Source of the DNA: Agathobaculum ammoniilyticum
GTDB lineage: Bacteria; Bacillota; Clostridia; Oscillospirales; Butyricicoccaceae
Assembly: GCF_025567315.1 (NCBI RefSeq)
Contig: NZ_JAOQJE010000013.1
Location: 1 to 64,000 of the forward strand
Length of the DNA: 64,000 bases
Reading direction: 5' to 3'
Every line of letters begins with the position of its first letter. Positions within the stretch are counted from its first letter, which is position 1. Below, piece after piece: positions 1 through 9,679 of the stretch. The notes under the pieces are model-generated. The model made no database searches. It saw only the letters and a program-made list of their open reading frames with translations, and was not told the origin of the DNA. Position numbers and translations under genes: made by a program.

Positions 1-228
1 GGAATTCTGGTTCGTCGCTGCCTGATTCTCTGCCACGGCAGCCTGCTCTACTGATGGCATGTCACTTACCGGAACCTGCCCGCTTGGCTGCAGCGATCCC
101 GTTTGCGACGGCGCCCCCTGCTGCGGATAGCCAGCATTCCCTGCACCCGAAGCTATAGTTGGCGTACATCCCGCCAGCATTGCAGCCGCGCCAAACGCCA
201 TCATTGAGATCATTAATCCTTTTTTCAT
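1..228 (-). CDS. Lipoprotein, N-terminal part only (gene runs off the window)
   Basis: Read on the minus strand from an ATG at 226-228; about 76 residues are visible and the C-terminus lies outside the window. The start has a lipoprotein signal peptide: two lysines after Met, a hydrophobic stretch, and lipobox LAGC with the lipidated Cys at position 21. What follows is a Gln/Ser/Pro/Gly-rich linker typical of surface lipoproteins before their folded domain. A purine-rich ribosome site (AGGAAAGGGGG) lies just upstream. The functional domain is not in view, so the role cannot be named. The promoter region carries a direct repeat described separately. Confidence 0.7.
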   Translation of the reverse strand, partial: MKKGLMISMMAFGAAAMLAGCTPTIASGAGNAGYPQQGAPSQTGSLQPSGQVPVSDMPSVEQAAVAENQAATNQNS

Positions 229-260
229 GTCCCAGACCCCCTTTCCTTTAGTACATCTGT

Positions 261-294
261 AGTATATCGTGCTTTCATTAAAACTTCATTAAAA
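261..294 (-). promoter_or_regulatory. Candidate activator-dependent promoter with 11-bp direct repeats
   Basis: Upstream of the lipoprotein a TATACT -10 (complement of 261-266) has no recognisable -35. In its place are two adjacent 11-bp direct repeats, TTTCATTAAAA (273-283) and CTTCATTAAAA (284-294). The 11-bp period and the overlap with the -35 position resemble PhoB/OmpR-family binding boxes; which regulator binds is unknown. Confidence 0.4.
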
Positions 295-455
295 AAGTAC
301 ATATTTTAGAAAAATTTTTCTGCTCCTATCAGGTTATGGAAAGCGGAACAAATTCTTATTAAATCCCGTTTTCAAAGGAAAAGACAAACAAAAAAACTGA
401 TTTTCTGCAGGAATAAGGACCAGGTTGTAATCAGAACAAAGGCGCGTTCCCGCAG

Positions 456-493
456 AAAGACCCGCTCACGTTTACAACGCGGAGCGGGTCTTT
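456..493 (-). terminator. Intrinsic terminator-like hairpin after flagellin
   Basis: Perfect 12-bp stem, AAAGACCCGCTC at 456-467 and its complement at 482-493, loop of 14 bases, ending in a short T run. It lies about 100 bases past the flagellin stop and could act in both directions. Confidence 0.6.
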
Positions 494-592
494 CGTATTT
501 AGTGATGACATCAACGCATAAGTTTTGCACAGAAAACGGAGCGCAGTATATTCACGCTGACCCGCCCCATTTTTCATAGAAGAAACCCAGGT

Positions 593-1555
593 TTACTGCA
601 GGAGCTGGAGGACTCCCTGCGGCACCTGATTGGCCTGCGCAAGCATGGCCTGCGCGGACTGCACCAGAATGTTGTTCTTGGTGTAAGCCATCATCTCGTC
701 AGCAACGTCGGTGTCGCGGATGGTGAATTCGGCGTCCTGGATGTTCTCGGTCATGACGGACAGGTTGTTCTGGGTGTGCTCCAGACGGTTCTGGGTTGCG
801 CCCAGCGTACCGCGGATAGACGATACCGTGTTGATCGCGTTTTTGATGGCAGCCACTGCATTTTTAGCCCCAGCCTGCGTGGAAATATCAATATCCGTAA
901 GCCCCAGCGCTGCAACATGGATATCTTGGATGGAAACTGCCATCTGGTTATAGCTGTCAGAGGTATCGCCAATCTGCAAAGTAAGGGCCTTGCCGGTAGT
1001 CGTAGCAGTTACTTTTGTGTTCGTTCCATCATTAATCGTCACGCCATTCTTGCCGGCTGCCGTCTTTAGGGTAGCCAGATCTTTAAAAGTACCGTCCGAG
1101 CCATCACTATCAGCTTTGAAAGTATATGTTGTCCCTTTGATCGTTACTGCATCACCAGCTTTAAACGTACCGCTGAGATTATAGCTTCCATCAGCCGCAG
1201 CTGTAATAGCCCCGCCATTTATAGTGCCGGAAATAGAGAGATTGACCGTAGCGCCATCCTGTAGAGAGCCGTCCAGTAACTTGATGCCGTTAAAGTTTGC
1301 GGAATCTGCGATACGGTCGATCTCGGTCTTCAACTCAGCCACTTCTTTTTGCAGATTATCTCTGTCAACTGCGTTGTCATAGGTGCCGTTCGAGGACTGG
1401 GTTGCAAGCTCGACCATACGGTTGAGCATGTCCTGCACTTCCTGCATCGCACCCTCACCGGTCTTTACCAGCGAGATATCGTCCTTTACGTTCTTCTGCG
1501 CGGTTTCCAGACCAGTGATCTGTGCGCGCATCTTCAGCGAAGTAGACGTAATCAC
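593..1555 (-). pseudogene. Flagellin, 5'-truncated
   Basis: The product is a flagellin filament subunit lacking its N-terminal end. Flagellin homology begins at about the LKMRAQITGLE segment. In intact flagellins some 50-60 residues come before this point and form the D0 helix needed for export and polymerisation. The rest is normal: the D1 helix (QEVQDMLNRMVELA, IADSANFNGIKLLDG), a variable Thr/Gly-rich centre around residues 105-215, and an intact C-terminal D1/D0 region ending VLQLLQ. The first few residues come from the sequence beyond the junction with a chemotaxis-receptor fragment on the other strand. No ribosome site precedes the apparent start, so it is unlikely to give a working filament protein unless a recombination restores the 5' end. 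Confidence 0.85.
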
Positions 1556-1694
1556 GCAGGAGATTGACCAAATTTCTATTGTAATCCAGAATAATTCTGC
1601 GACCAGTGAGGAATCTGCGGCTGCTAGTTCAGAATTGTTTGCACAGGTAATCCAGTTGGAAGCGCAGACACAGAAATTCCAAGCAAAAGCCTGA
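1551..1694 (+). pseudogene. Methyl-accepting chemotaxis protein, C-terminal fragment
   Basis: The plus strand encodes the last ~47 residues of a chemotaxis receptor: EIDQIS, then the very typical NNSATSEESAAASSEL segment, then a short tail ending QKFQAKA and a stop at 1692-1694. This is the end of the cytoplasmic signalling bundle. The sensor, membrane segments and signalling tip are all missing. The fragment begins where the oppositely oriented flagellin gene is cut, so both genes lost their 5' parts at one junction near 1540-1555. Confidence 0.75.
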
Positions 1695-2166
1695 TAGGAT
1701 AAGGACAGCGCGAAGAAATTTGAAAACGTGTAGAATCAGGGGGCAAGAGCTTGTTGTGATTCATTAGACAGGGCAGCTGAGGAGGGGAGGGCGTATGTTT
1801 GTCAAATAGATAGTTCAGCAAAAAGAGCACGAAAAAGTTAAGCAGGCAGCACCTGTTAATTTTATTTTACATAGTCATGAATATGTGTACAAAAAGGTGC
1901 TCAAACGCAAGATGATTGGTGCGTATCGTGTCTATGAGCGCCCATGGGTGGTACCCAAATGCAAAACATTCTGCGCTTATAAGAAAAAGCAAGAAAAAGG
2001 AGGTGTACCTCATAGCAATTTTAAGTTGTACTTGGGAAAACGAGCTACAGAAGAAATAGCTCTCCCCTCAGAATAGTGGACTATGAGAAGGCTAAAAGGC
2101 TCCTCATATATTGGATGGCGAACATGGTCAAAAAATCGAGCTTCTATTTGGAAGCCCGATTTCTGT
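1695..2166. other. Stretch without a recognisable gene; one short unassigned ORF
   Basis: A plus-strand ORF at 1885-2076 (63 codons, lysine-rich, KKQEKGG segment) has no clear ribosome site and matches no family I recognise; its frame is open further upstream. Given the broken genes on both sides, this stretch is most likely gene debris. Confidence 0.3.
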
Positions 2167-2772
2167 TTATCTATCCAGCATTTTTACAATATAAGTCGTC
2201 AGCTCTTTCACAGAGAAGTTTGTCGTGTTAAGGCACAGGTCGTAGTTGAGCTTGTCGCTCCACACCTAGCCGGTGAAAAAGTTATAGTATTCCGCCCGCC
2301 CCTTGTTGATGGCTTGGATGCGGTGCTTCAGTCCATGATCTGTCAGTTCCCTACCTTCCTGTCCTTTCAACCGGCATCGCCTTATCTTGCTCTCCATATC
2401 AGAATAGGTAAAGATGCAATAGGGTTTCTGGTCTGCCAGAATATAGTCCGCACAGCGGCCCACGATCACGCAGTCCGACTTCTCCGCCAGCGCCCGGATG
2501 ATTTTGCACTGCTCGGCAAAGCTCTTCCCCTGCTGGCGCAGCAGGCCGCCGGTGGGAAGGCGGAAGGTCACACCGTTGTCGATGGGGAACAACAGCACAG
2601 GGTTGCGCTCCATGCTGTGCTCCACCGTTTCTTCCATCAGCCCGGTTCGTTTAGAGAGTTCTGCAATGATCTCCCTGTCATAGTAGGCAATGTGCAGCGT
2701 CTCCGCAATGCGTCGGCCCAGCTCCCTACCGCCGCTGCCAAACTCCCGGCTTACTGTGATAATTCTGCTCAT
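2167..2772 (-). pseudogene. Cytidylate kinase-like family protein, interrupted by a stop codon
   Basis: The N-terminus (ITVSREFGSGGRELGRRIAE) is the nucleotide-binding loop of the cytidylate kinase-like AAA_26 family, small kinases of mostly unknown substrate in gut Firmicutes. The central IIRALAEKSDCVIVGRCADY segment also fits. An in-frame TAG at 2266-2268 ends the ORF after 168 residues at YYNFFTG, but the same frame continues with WSDKLNYDLCLNT and reaches a natural stop at 2167-2169, which is the expected end of the family. The gene is therefore full length but interrupted once. Its ATG overlaps the stop of the MATE gene upstream, so the two were translationally coupled. Confidence 0.8.
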
Positions 2773-4095
2773 ACGGATGCGCTCCTTTCCATCTTAGCTA
2801 TATCGTGAATTAGATTGTGGTCAATCCTGTGTTTGACAAGGAACGCAATGCCCCAGGTAACGCACTGCGCCAGCGGGACCGAAAACCACACGCCCTGTAA
2901 GCCCAGCGCTGGGATGTTCGGCAGCACCAGCAGGAACAGCAGGATACATACCGGCTCGGCATAGACCAACAGGTACGACAGTATGCTCTTCTCCGTGGCG
3001 TACCGGAAAGCCGTGGTGATACGGACATAGGACAGTAGAACCAGAACAATCAGGAAAAACGGCAGATAGAACGATACGCTCCCGTTGGTTTCCACAGAGG
3101 CTCCAAACAGGATGCCCACATGATTCTGGGCCAGGAAGAACACCGCAAAGCACCCGATTCCAATCGTAGCAGCGGTTAAGTAGTCGTATTTCCGCATCTG
3201 CTTCATGGTGGGCAGGTTGTCCTCACTGAAAAAGCGGCTGATGAGCGGCTGGCTCCCGTCGCCCACACCTTGCAAAAGCAGATAGGCAATGGCCGCGACA
3301 TAGGCGATGCACCCGTATACGGCCACCACCTGCTCGCCGTCATAGATCATCAAGAACCGGTTCATCAGGATGGTGGTAATCTGCGGGGAGAAGGTCAACC
3401 CCAAAGGGGCAACCGCCACTTTCAAAACAAACTCGAAAAGTGAAAATAGAGTTTTCGCCTGCGGTGCAGAAAAGCCAATTCTCTTTTTCACTAGGTAGAA
3501 AATCGCTGCCAGCATAGTCACGGCCTGTCCGATGATCGTATCCCATGCTGCGCCGGCCATACCTTGCCCAAGACCCTACACGAACACATAATGTTGGTGA
3601 AGAAGCCTGCCATCATGCAGGCCATGGCAAAGGTTGCGCCGCCTAGATTGCGGATGAACGGGACAAGGCCGGTGGCAAAGATCTGGAACACTGTACACAG
3701 TGCAATTACCCAGACATACTCCACAGTCATCTGTAAAAGTTCGCTTTTCGCCCCAGCAGACAGAGCAGCGGCATCAAAAATACCAGCATCAGCGCCATCA
3801 GTGCAACACTGGCCAGACCCAGCAGGAACGCCGTACTGGTAAAACACTCTTTTACTTTCCCCTGCTTCTTCTGCCCGCGCAGGATGGTAAACCGGATGGT
3901 ATCGGACAGGCCGATGCCCGTCCCCACCGCCTGCATAAACGCGGAGATGGAAAAGCCCAGGTTGATGGCGGCCAGACCCATATCTCCCAAGCTACGCCCC
4001 ACGAAAAAGCCGTCCACAATCGTGTAAATCCTCGAAAGGGCAAACGCTATCACGGACGGGAACACAAACTGAAAAAACATACGCCAGTTATTCAT
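2769..4095 (-). pseudogene. MATE family efflux transporter, frameshifted
   Basis: A multidrug/oligosaccharide-type MATE transporter spread over three reading frames. The first part (from MNNWRMFFQFVFPS, start 4095) carries the family start with IVDGFFVGRSLGDMGLAA. At 3751-3754 a GGGG run (minus strand) looks one G short and shifts the frame, after which AKSELLQMTVEYVW continues normally. Near 3560-3600 a second shift, probably a small deletion, occurs together with a TAG at 3576-3578 where the family usually has Trp. The rest (GMAGAAWDTIIGQAVTML to the end) is intact and encodes the second six-helix half. With at least two lesions it cannot give a full transporter. The homopolymer shift alone could be a sequencing error; the second lesion could not. 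Confidence 0.85.
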
Positions 4096-4526
4096 CTGTG
4101 TCGGAACTCCCATCTCGGAATAAGGTGATAAACAGGGCAAGGCTGTCATTTAGGGTGCGCATCCGTTCCAGCCCCATACGCTTCATAGCATACAGTTCCA
4201 TATCATGCAATTTCTTAACGATAGTATCAGCAAGTTCCCGCCCTGTCTGAGTCAGGTGGATCTGCTTGTTCCGCTTATCTTCTGGGACGTGAACCAGTTC
4301 AATGTATCCCCGCACCTCAAATCCCTGTAAGAATGTATGAACCGTCTGCTTCAGGATTATCCATCTCTGGCCGATAGACTTGGAGGTACATGCTTTCTCA
4401 TCATGGATCGAGTACAGCGCCAGGACGCTGTTCAGGGATAGCCCATTCCTCATAAATCGCATTGGTCTCCCGCCAGAGGGAATAATACCGCCGCAACTGC
4501 TCCAGCATCTGTCCCTCCTGTTTCAT
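4088..4526 (-). pseudogene. MarR family transcriptional regulator, frameshifted
   Basis: From an ATG at 4526 with a GGAG ribosome site the product starts MKQEGQMLEQLRRYYSLWRE, a usual MarR first helix. Around 4440-4450 the frame shifts, and the winged-helix region continues in another frame (GLSLNSVLALYSIHDEKACTSKSI, then the wing LVHVPEDKRNKQIHLT). Intact relatives are about 145-150 residues, matching the two pieces joined. MarR proteins repress an adjacent transporter and respond to small ligands, so the intact set probably was an efflux operon (marR, MATE, kinase-like gene) with overlapping stops and starts. All three members are now broken. Confidence 0.75.
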
Positions 4527-4672
4527 CAGGCTCCTCACTCCCTAATGCAGAATGGTACGGATACAAACTATTGTCAAACCGATGTCTGTCAAGAGCGCGT
4601 TAAAAATGGAGCGGCGGTGTTGCCGACCGCACTTTTATTTGTTAAACACCATTGAATATATTGTGTTACCAA

Positions 4673-4716
4673 AAATACGACCACCTTGGAGATTCGTTCT
4701 CCTAAATGGCCGTATT
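4673..4716 (-). terminator. Terminator after the response regulator gene
   Basis: Long imperfect hairpin: AATACG arms at the ends, GGAGA/TCTCC next to a 4-base loop, then a T run on the minus strand. It follows the stop at 4729 within about 15 bases. Confidence 0.65.
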
Positions 4717-4728
4717 CTTTATTTTAAA

Positions 4729-6354
4729 TTAATGCGCAAGTCGCAGGATATCGCAACCAGATTCTTGCATTCGTTTTCGATATTCAGACGGCGAACATCC
4801 TATGTGCCGTTTGAATATCGTGCTGAAATAAGTCGGATTCTCATAACCACACATATAACCAATTTCATATGACCGATATTTACTTTCCCGCAATAGTTGC
4901 TTTGCACGATTTAGCCGCGTTTCGGTCAGATAACTCACAAACGATTGAGCTAATTCCTGCTTGAACAATGCACTCAAGTAAGTAGGAGAGATCCCAACCG
5001 CCAATGCTACTATATCGAGTGATATTTTGGCGTCTGCATAATGCTCGCGAATATATAATTTGGCCCGTTTAACCGCATCCTGTCCCCCTGCAACATTCTT
5101 TTCGACGAAATCACACACTTGATCAATAATGTATGTCAAAGCATCCATCATGCCGTCAAGAGACTGTCTCGTCATCAGATGACTATATTCCTTCATCGGT
5201 TCGGGCAGTATGCTCTGTACCGGACAATGTATCTCAGTCAGAATGCTGAGCATTTCACTGTAAATGAATCCTACTATCATGCTGGTATACAAATAAGAAT
5301 TGTGTGTATTCTGTCGAATGTTCTTCGTTATGTCTATCAAGCATGCGTGTATTTTTTCTTTATTAAAACTTGTCAGTGTATGTACAATTGTCTTCATGTC
5401 AAATTCATGTGGGAGCGGAGAGTTAAACGGCTTTGGCTCGATCTCCTCTACCTGCGTATCACGCCCATTCCCCATTAAGAATACGCGATCTACGAATTTA
5501 AGAGTTTCCTCGTACACAGCCTTACTGTTCTGTATTCCACCACAGATGATGGATGAAGAAATGGTTGTGTAGGAAACCTGTGTGACAGCCGCCCGTAGCC
5601 GATAAACATAGGATCGCATATTAAATTCTAAACCTTCTATCTGATTCCCCAGAAACAGCACAAAGTACAGACCGTTTTCTTTTTCTACAATACACATATT
5701 TTTTTCGCTTTGTGAAATCAGTATCTCCTCCAGCTCACTTGTAAGGCGAAAAAAGCTTTCTTCATCCTTGTCCCTGATTAGCCAATCGAAATTATCAATC
5801 TGAATCAGTATGCCTGCACAGCAGTTTGCCGTATTCCATTCTGCCGGCACGTGTTCCCTCAGCTGTCTCACGTTGATTTTTCCGGCGAGGAAACGCCGAA
5901 GTGCATGCTGGCATTGCCACATGCTATCTGCCGCTGCCTGCAAATGCAACCGCTTCACTTCATTGTTGCGCCCATGTATTTGATCTAATTCCTGAACAAG
6001 TTTGGTTAATACGCTGCACAATTCGGATATATCTACGGGCTTCAACAAGTACTCGGAAACACCTAACTGTAAAGCCGTGCGCGCATATTCAAATTCTTCG
6101 TGTCCAGTCAAAATAACAATCCGACAGTCAGGATTATGTCGGCGAAGCACCCGAATCATTTCCAAGCCATCCATGCACGGCATTCGAATATCTGTAATTA
6201 CAATTTCGAACTGATTCTCCGCAGCGCACGATAGCGCTTTCTGCCCATCTTCAACTACCACCTCCAAAGCGAGTCCGAGAGACTCCCAAGGAACCGCTCG
6301 ACGTATTCCTTCGCGAATAATTTCCTCATCATCTGCGAGCAGTACTGGATACAT
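4729..6354 (-). CDS. Response regulator, REC plus AraC-type DNA-binding domain (YesN-like)
   Basis: A 541-residue transcription factor. Residues 1-120 are a receiver domain: acidic pair near residue 10 (ADDEE), phospho-acceptor Asp in VITDIRMP, switch Thr in LTGHEE, and Lys in LLKPVD. A middle region of ~280 residues has no clear family. The last ~100 residues are an AraC double helix-turn-helix (ISLDIVALAVGISPTYLSAL, then IGYMCGYENPTYFSTIFKR). The start at 6354 gives 8-base spacing from AGGAGG; a second ATG at 6360 sits too close to it. The gene overlaps the end of the sensor kinase gene, the normal order for YesM/YesN pairs, and presumably controls the adjacent transporter locus. Confidence 0.92.
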   Translation of the reverse strand: MYPVLLADDEEIIREGIRRAVPWESLGLALEVVVEDGQKALSCAAENQFEIVITDIRMPCMDGLEMIRVLRRHNPDCRIVILTGHEEFEYARTALQLGVSEYLLKPVDISELCSVLTKLVQELDQIHGRNNEVKRLHLQAAADSMWQCQHALRRFLAGKINVRQLREHVPAEWNTANCCAGILIQIDNFDWLIRDKDEESFFRLTSELEEILISQSEKNMCIVEKENGLYFVLFLGNQIEGLEFNMRSYVYRLRAAVTQVSYTTISSSIICGGIQNSKAVYEETLKFVDRVFLMGNGRDTQVEEIEPKPFNSPLPHEFDMKTIVHTLTSFNKEKIHACLIDITKNIRQNTHNSYLYTSMIVGFIYSEMLSILTEIHCPVQSILPEPMKEYSHLMTRQSLDGMMDALTYIIDQVCDFVEKNVAGGQDAVKRAKLYIREHYADAKISLDIVALAVGISPTYLSALFKQELAQSFVSYLTETRLNRAKQLLRESKYRSYEIGYMCGYENPTYFSTIFKRHIGCSPSEYRKRMQESGCDILRLAH

Positions 6355-8119
6355 TCTCATTTCCTCCTAATTTTAGCGGCAGGTGAAGACGAACTGAAGT
6401 CCCTATCCCCAATTCACTCACGATCTCTATACCGTATTCCTCACCTGCCAGGATATGTATACGATCGCATATATTTCCCAGGCCATAACTCTCTGATGGA
6501 TATTTCCGACCATACTTCAATAATTTTCCCAACTGTTGAAGCTGATTCTGCGGAATACCCACACCGTCATCCCGCACTTCCAGGAGAATAGTATCCTCCT
6601 GTTGAAGTGCATTAATGAATAGTCGGCATTTTCTCCTTGCAGGTTTGATGCCGTGATATAGTGCATTTTCCACCAGCGGCTGCAGTATCAGCTTGGGCAC
6701 CATACATCCAGAAATGCTATGGTCCAGATAAACTGTATACTCGAATTCTCTGCTATAACGTATTTTCTGAATTTTAAGATAACTTTCCACATGAGCGATT
6801 TCGCATTCGACCGGAATCAAATCGCACCCTCCACTAAGGCCAATTCGGAAGAATTTCGTTAATGCAGTCACCATGTCATCTGCCTTCTTATTCTCCCCCT
6901 CCCAGATCAACCACTTTACGGAATCAAGCGTATTATATAGAAAATGTGGGTTAATCTGCGCCTGAAGTGCCTTGAATTCTGCCCATCTAAACCGCTCCTG
7001 TTCTTGCCGCACAGTATGAAGCAATTCTTTGATATGCAGAGTCATTTTTTTCATGCTAACTGCCAAAGCACCTATTTCATCGTCACGCACGACAAAAAGC
7101 GGTGTGTCAAAATCACCTTTCTCCACTTGGCCAACGAATTGCATCATCGAGTGAATAGGTCGCAGTTCATAGGCGCGCAGCAGGCGCGATACCAGAAGAT
7201 TAATTAAACATGCAATTAATGCAATCCAAAGCAGTATTTTTAATATCTGACGGCTGTTCTGCCGAATAAAATTCTTATGTACTAATCCGGTTAAAGTCCA
7301 TCCGCTTTCCGGCAGACGGCTGGAAAGGATAAAAAAATGTGCATTGTCATGAATCTCAGTTTCTTCACCAATTACCGTCCCGCGGATAAACTCAGAAACT
7401 GTCTCTCTTTGTCCATCGTCTTCCATTTGTTCCATCAATACGTTTCCACTGCGATCCATCAAAAATACATTCCCATTCTCTCCAAGGTACACATTCACCA
7501 TTTTTCGGATCGTTTCCAACCGAATATCCACTATAATTATGCCGCATGGCAGACCAGTGCTTTTGTCCGTAAGAGAAGCGGCTGCGCTCAATACCCCCGC
7601 CCCCATATTGTTTACAATCATGGAGCCTGTCGGGCAAAGCCTCCATTTCACATCTGAATGGTTCCGCGCTTGCCGATAAAAATCGGCCGGCAATTCCAAC
7701 TCTTCGTGAATGGAATAATAGCGCGACTTCGCCACCATACCATTGTCCAAAATCAAATATACCCCATAAATATTTTTATAATATTCGCCCAACTGTTTTA
7801 ACCGAAGATTCAGCGATATCTGCACATCTTCGGTATTATTTTCGGAATTAAACACGCGGTTAATATGATGCTGAATCGTATCGTCCCTGATGACCAAATC
7901 GATCATACTCTTCGCATCTGTGAGCAGTTGATCCAGATCAAGCGCCACATTACTGACAATCTGCGCTGATAGCTGCAACGCGCTGTTATTCATCCTCATA
8001 TCCGATGCACGATAAACGGTCATGCCTGCCGCCGATAGCGGCAACAACATCATCAATGTAAAGTACAGTGCCAGTCTCCGTCCCAGAGAATAGCGAAAAA
8101 AGCTTCGAATTCTATTCAT
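6329..8119 (-). CDS. Sensor histidine kinase, YesM family
   Basis: A 596-residue membrane sensor. A first membrane helix (~residues 14-34), an extracellular sensor region of ~250 residues resembling double-Cache domains, a second helix (ILLWIALIACLINLLVS), a HAMP linker, then the His_kinase domain with phospho-accepting His in QINPHFLYNTLDSVKWL and an ATPase domain with the N box (LVENALYHGIKP) and G1 box (VRDDGVGIP). The start at 8119 is chosen because GGAGG lies 5 bases upstream; an upstream in-frame start has none. YesM-type kinases usually sense an extracellular sugar or its binding protein. The substrate protein of the neighbouring ABC transporter is a plausible partner. Confidence 0.92.
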   Translation of the reverse strand: MNRIRSFFRYSLGRRLALYFTLMMLLPLSAAGMTVYRASDMRMNNSALQLSAQIVSNVALDLDQLLTDAKSMIDLVIRDDTIQHHINRVFNSENNTEDVQISLNLRLKQLGEYYKNIYGVYLILDNGMVAKSRYYSIHEELELPADFYRQARNHSDVKWRLCPTGSMIVNNMGAGVLSAAASLTDKSTGLPCGIIIVDIRLETIRKMVNVYLGENGNVFLMDRSGNVLMEQMEDDGQRETVSEFIRGTVIGEETEIHDNAHFFILSSRLPESGWTLTGLVHKNFIRQNSRQILKILLWIALIACLINLLVSRLLRAYELRPIHSMMQFVGQVEKGDFDTPLFVVRDDEIGALAVSMKKMTLHIKELLHTVRQEQERFRWAEFKALQAQINPHFLYNTLDSVKWLIWEGENKKADDMVTALTKFFRIGLSGGCDLIPVECEIAHVESYLKIQKIRYSREFEYTVYLDHSISGCMVPKLILQPLVENALYHGIKPARRKCRLFINALQQEDTILLEVRDDGVGIPQNQLQQLGKLLKYGRKYPSESYGLGNICDRIHILAGEEYGIEIVSELGIGTSVRLHLPLKLGGNENVSSTARR

Positions 8120-8193
8120 TGCCAGCCTCCTGAAAAAAGGCGCAAGACCGGACCGCAAAAGCGGTTCGGTCTGCGTGATTCGGTATCAGTTGG

Positions 8194-8910
8194 TTACTCT
8201 TCCCCCAAGTACATTTTACGCACTTTATCATTATTAAGCAACCGCCGTCCGGTGTCAGTAAGCGTGATATTCCCTGTTTCCATAACATAGCCGCGATCAG
8301 CTATCGCCAAAGCCATACTGGCATTTTGTTCGACCAGTAAAATTGTTGTGCCCATTTTCTGAAGTCGCGGGATGATATTGAAAATTTCATCGATAAAAAT
8401 TGGTGCAAGACCCATTGACGGTTCATCTAGGATGAGTAGTTTCGGATTAGAGATCAGTCCACGCACCATTGCAAGCATCTCCTGTTCACCGCCTGACAGT
8501 GTACCAGCCGTCTGCCAAATGCGTTCTTTCAGACGCGGAAAAACCTCAAACCATTTTTCAATATCGCTTTGCATACGCTGATTATCTTTTTTCAGAAAGG
8601 CTCCCATCTCTATATTTTCCATAACGGTCAACTTGGGGAACACATGGCGAGATTCCAACACTTGCGCAATGCCGTATTTGGCAACTTTGTAGGCCGGCAA
8701 GCCAGCGATACTTTTGCCCTCAAAGCGAATCTCTCCCTTACTCGGCTTCAAAATGCCTGAGATGCAACGCAGTAGTGTCGTCTTACCGGCGCCGTTTGCG
8801 CCGATCAACGCAACAATCTCATTTTCATTTACTTCCAAGCTGACACCCTTGAGCGACTGAATCGCACCGTATTTGTGCTCCAAATTACAAATTTCCAGCT
8901 TATTTGGCAC
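8194..8910 (-). CDS. livF: Branched-chain amino acid-type ABC transporter, ATP-binding protein LivF
   Basis: A 238-residue ATPase with Walker A (GANGAGKTT), signature LSGGEQEM and Walker B (LLILDEPSMGLAP). The pattern around GLAPIFIDEIF and the short length are typical of LivF, the second ATPase of Liv importers. It starts at a GTG behind AAGGAGGAG and overlaps the end of livG by about 10 bases, so it is coupled to it. The Liv family imports branched-chain amino acids, amides, urea and other small solutes, so the name describes the family and not the solute. Gene neighbours suggest a sugar- or polyol-like substrate here. Confidence 0.93.
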   Translation of the reverse strand: MPNKLEICNLEHKYGAIQSLKGVSLEVNENEIVALIGANGAGKTTLLRCISGILKPSKGEIRFEGKSIAGLPAYKVAKYGIAQVLESRHVFPKLTVMENIEMGAFLKKDNQRMQSDIEKWFEVFPRLKERIWQTAGTLSGGEQEMLAMVRGLISNPKLLILDEPSMGLAPIFIDEIFNIIPRLQKMGTTILLVEQNASMALAIADRGYVMETGNITLTDTGRRLLNNDKVRKMYLGEE

Positions 8911-9679
8911 GGGCGACTCCTCCTTTCCCCAAGTATGCCTCTATTACCTGCTGATTTTTCTGAATATCCGCCGGAGGCCCCTCCGCGATTTTTGATCCGT
9001 GATCCAGCACGGTTATTTCATCAGACAGACTCATCGCCAATTTCATATCGTGCTCAATCATGAGCACAGTAATTCCTTGCTGGCTGATTGCGCGGATGAT
9101 TTGTATCAAATCCTTTTTTTCCGTTGAATTCATGCCAGCTGAGGCTTCATCCAACATCATCAGTTTAGGAGCACTCGCCAGACCACGGACGATCTCAAGC
9201 AGGCGCTGTTCACCATAAGGTAAATTGCAGGCCAGCTCGCCTGCGCGATGGGTAAGGTTTACAAAATCGAGCAACTCATATGCACGTTCAACCATCTTTT
9301 GCTCTTCCTGACGTTCTTTCTTTGTCCGAAGAATTGCAGATACAAGGCCAGATTTTGTACGGCAGTGTTGCCCAACGATAACATTTTCCAATACACTCAT
9401 GGTCGAGAACAAGCTGATATGCTGAAATGTACGAGCAATACCAAGCTCGTTAATTGCGTATCTTTCATTACCGTTAATTTGTTTACCCTCAAGAAATACA
9501 TTACCTTCCGTAGGCTGATATACTCCCGATATTACATTAAAGCATGTGGTTTTACCTGAGCCATTTGGACCAAGCAAACCATGAATTTCACCTTTAGAAA
9601 CGCTCATGTCCAATTCATTAATTGCTTTCAGACCACCAAACTTCATTGTAACATGGTTAACCTTTAATAGTTCCTCCAT
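8900..9679 (-). CDS. livG: Branched-chain amino acid-type ABC transporter, ATP-binding protein LivG
   Basis: A 259-residue ATPase with Walker A (GPNGSGKTT), a signature region around CNLPYGEQRLLEIVRGL and Walker B (LMMLDEASAGMNSTE). Instead of the usual LSGGQ it reads NLPYGEQ, which is normal for LivG proteins. The C-terminal PPADIQKNQQVIEAYLG segment is the family's usual tail. The ATG follows directly on the livM stop. With LivF it forms the heterodimeric motor that drives the LivH/LivM channel. Confidence 0.93.
   Translation of the reverse strand: MEELLKVNHVTMKFGGLKAINELDMSVSKGEIHGLLGPNGSGKTTCFNVISGVYQPTEGNVFLEGKQINGNERYAINELGIARTFQHISLFSTMSVLENVIVGQHCRTKSGLVSAILRTKKERQEEQKMVERAYELLDFVNLTHRAGELACNLPYGEQRLLEIVRGLASAPKLMMLDEASAGMNSTEKKDLIQIIRAISQQGITVLMIEHDMKLAMSLSDEITVLDHGSKIAEGPPADIQKNQQVIEAYLGKGGVARAK

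Noticed and set aside
2083..2808. 241-codon plus-strand ORF.
   Set aside because: Lies opposite the kinase-like pseudogene, whose family motifs are clear on the minus strand.
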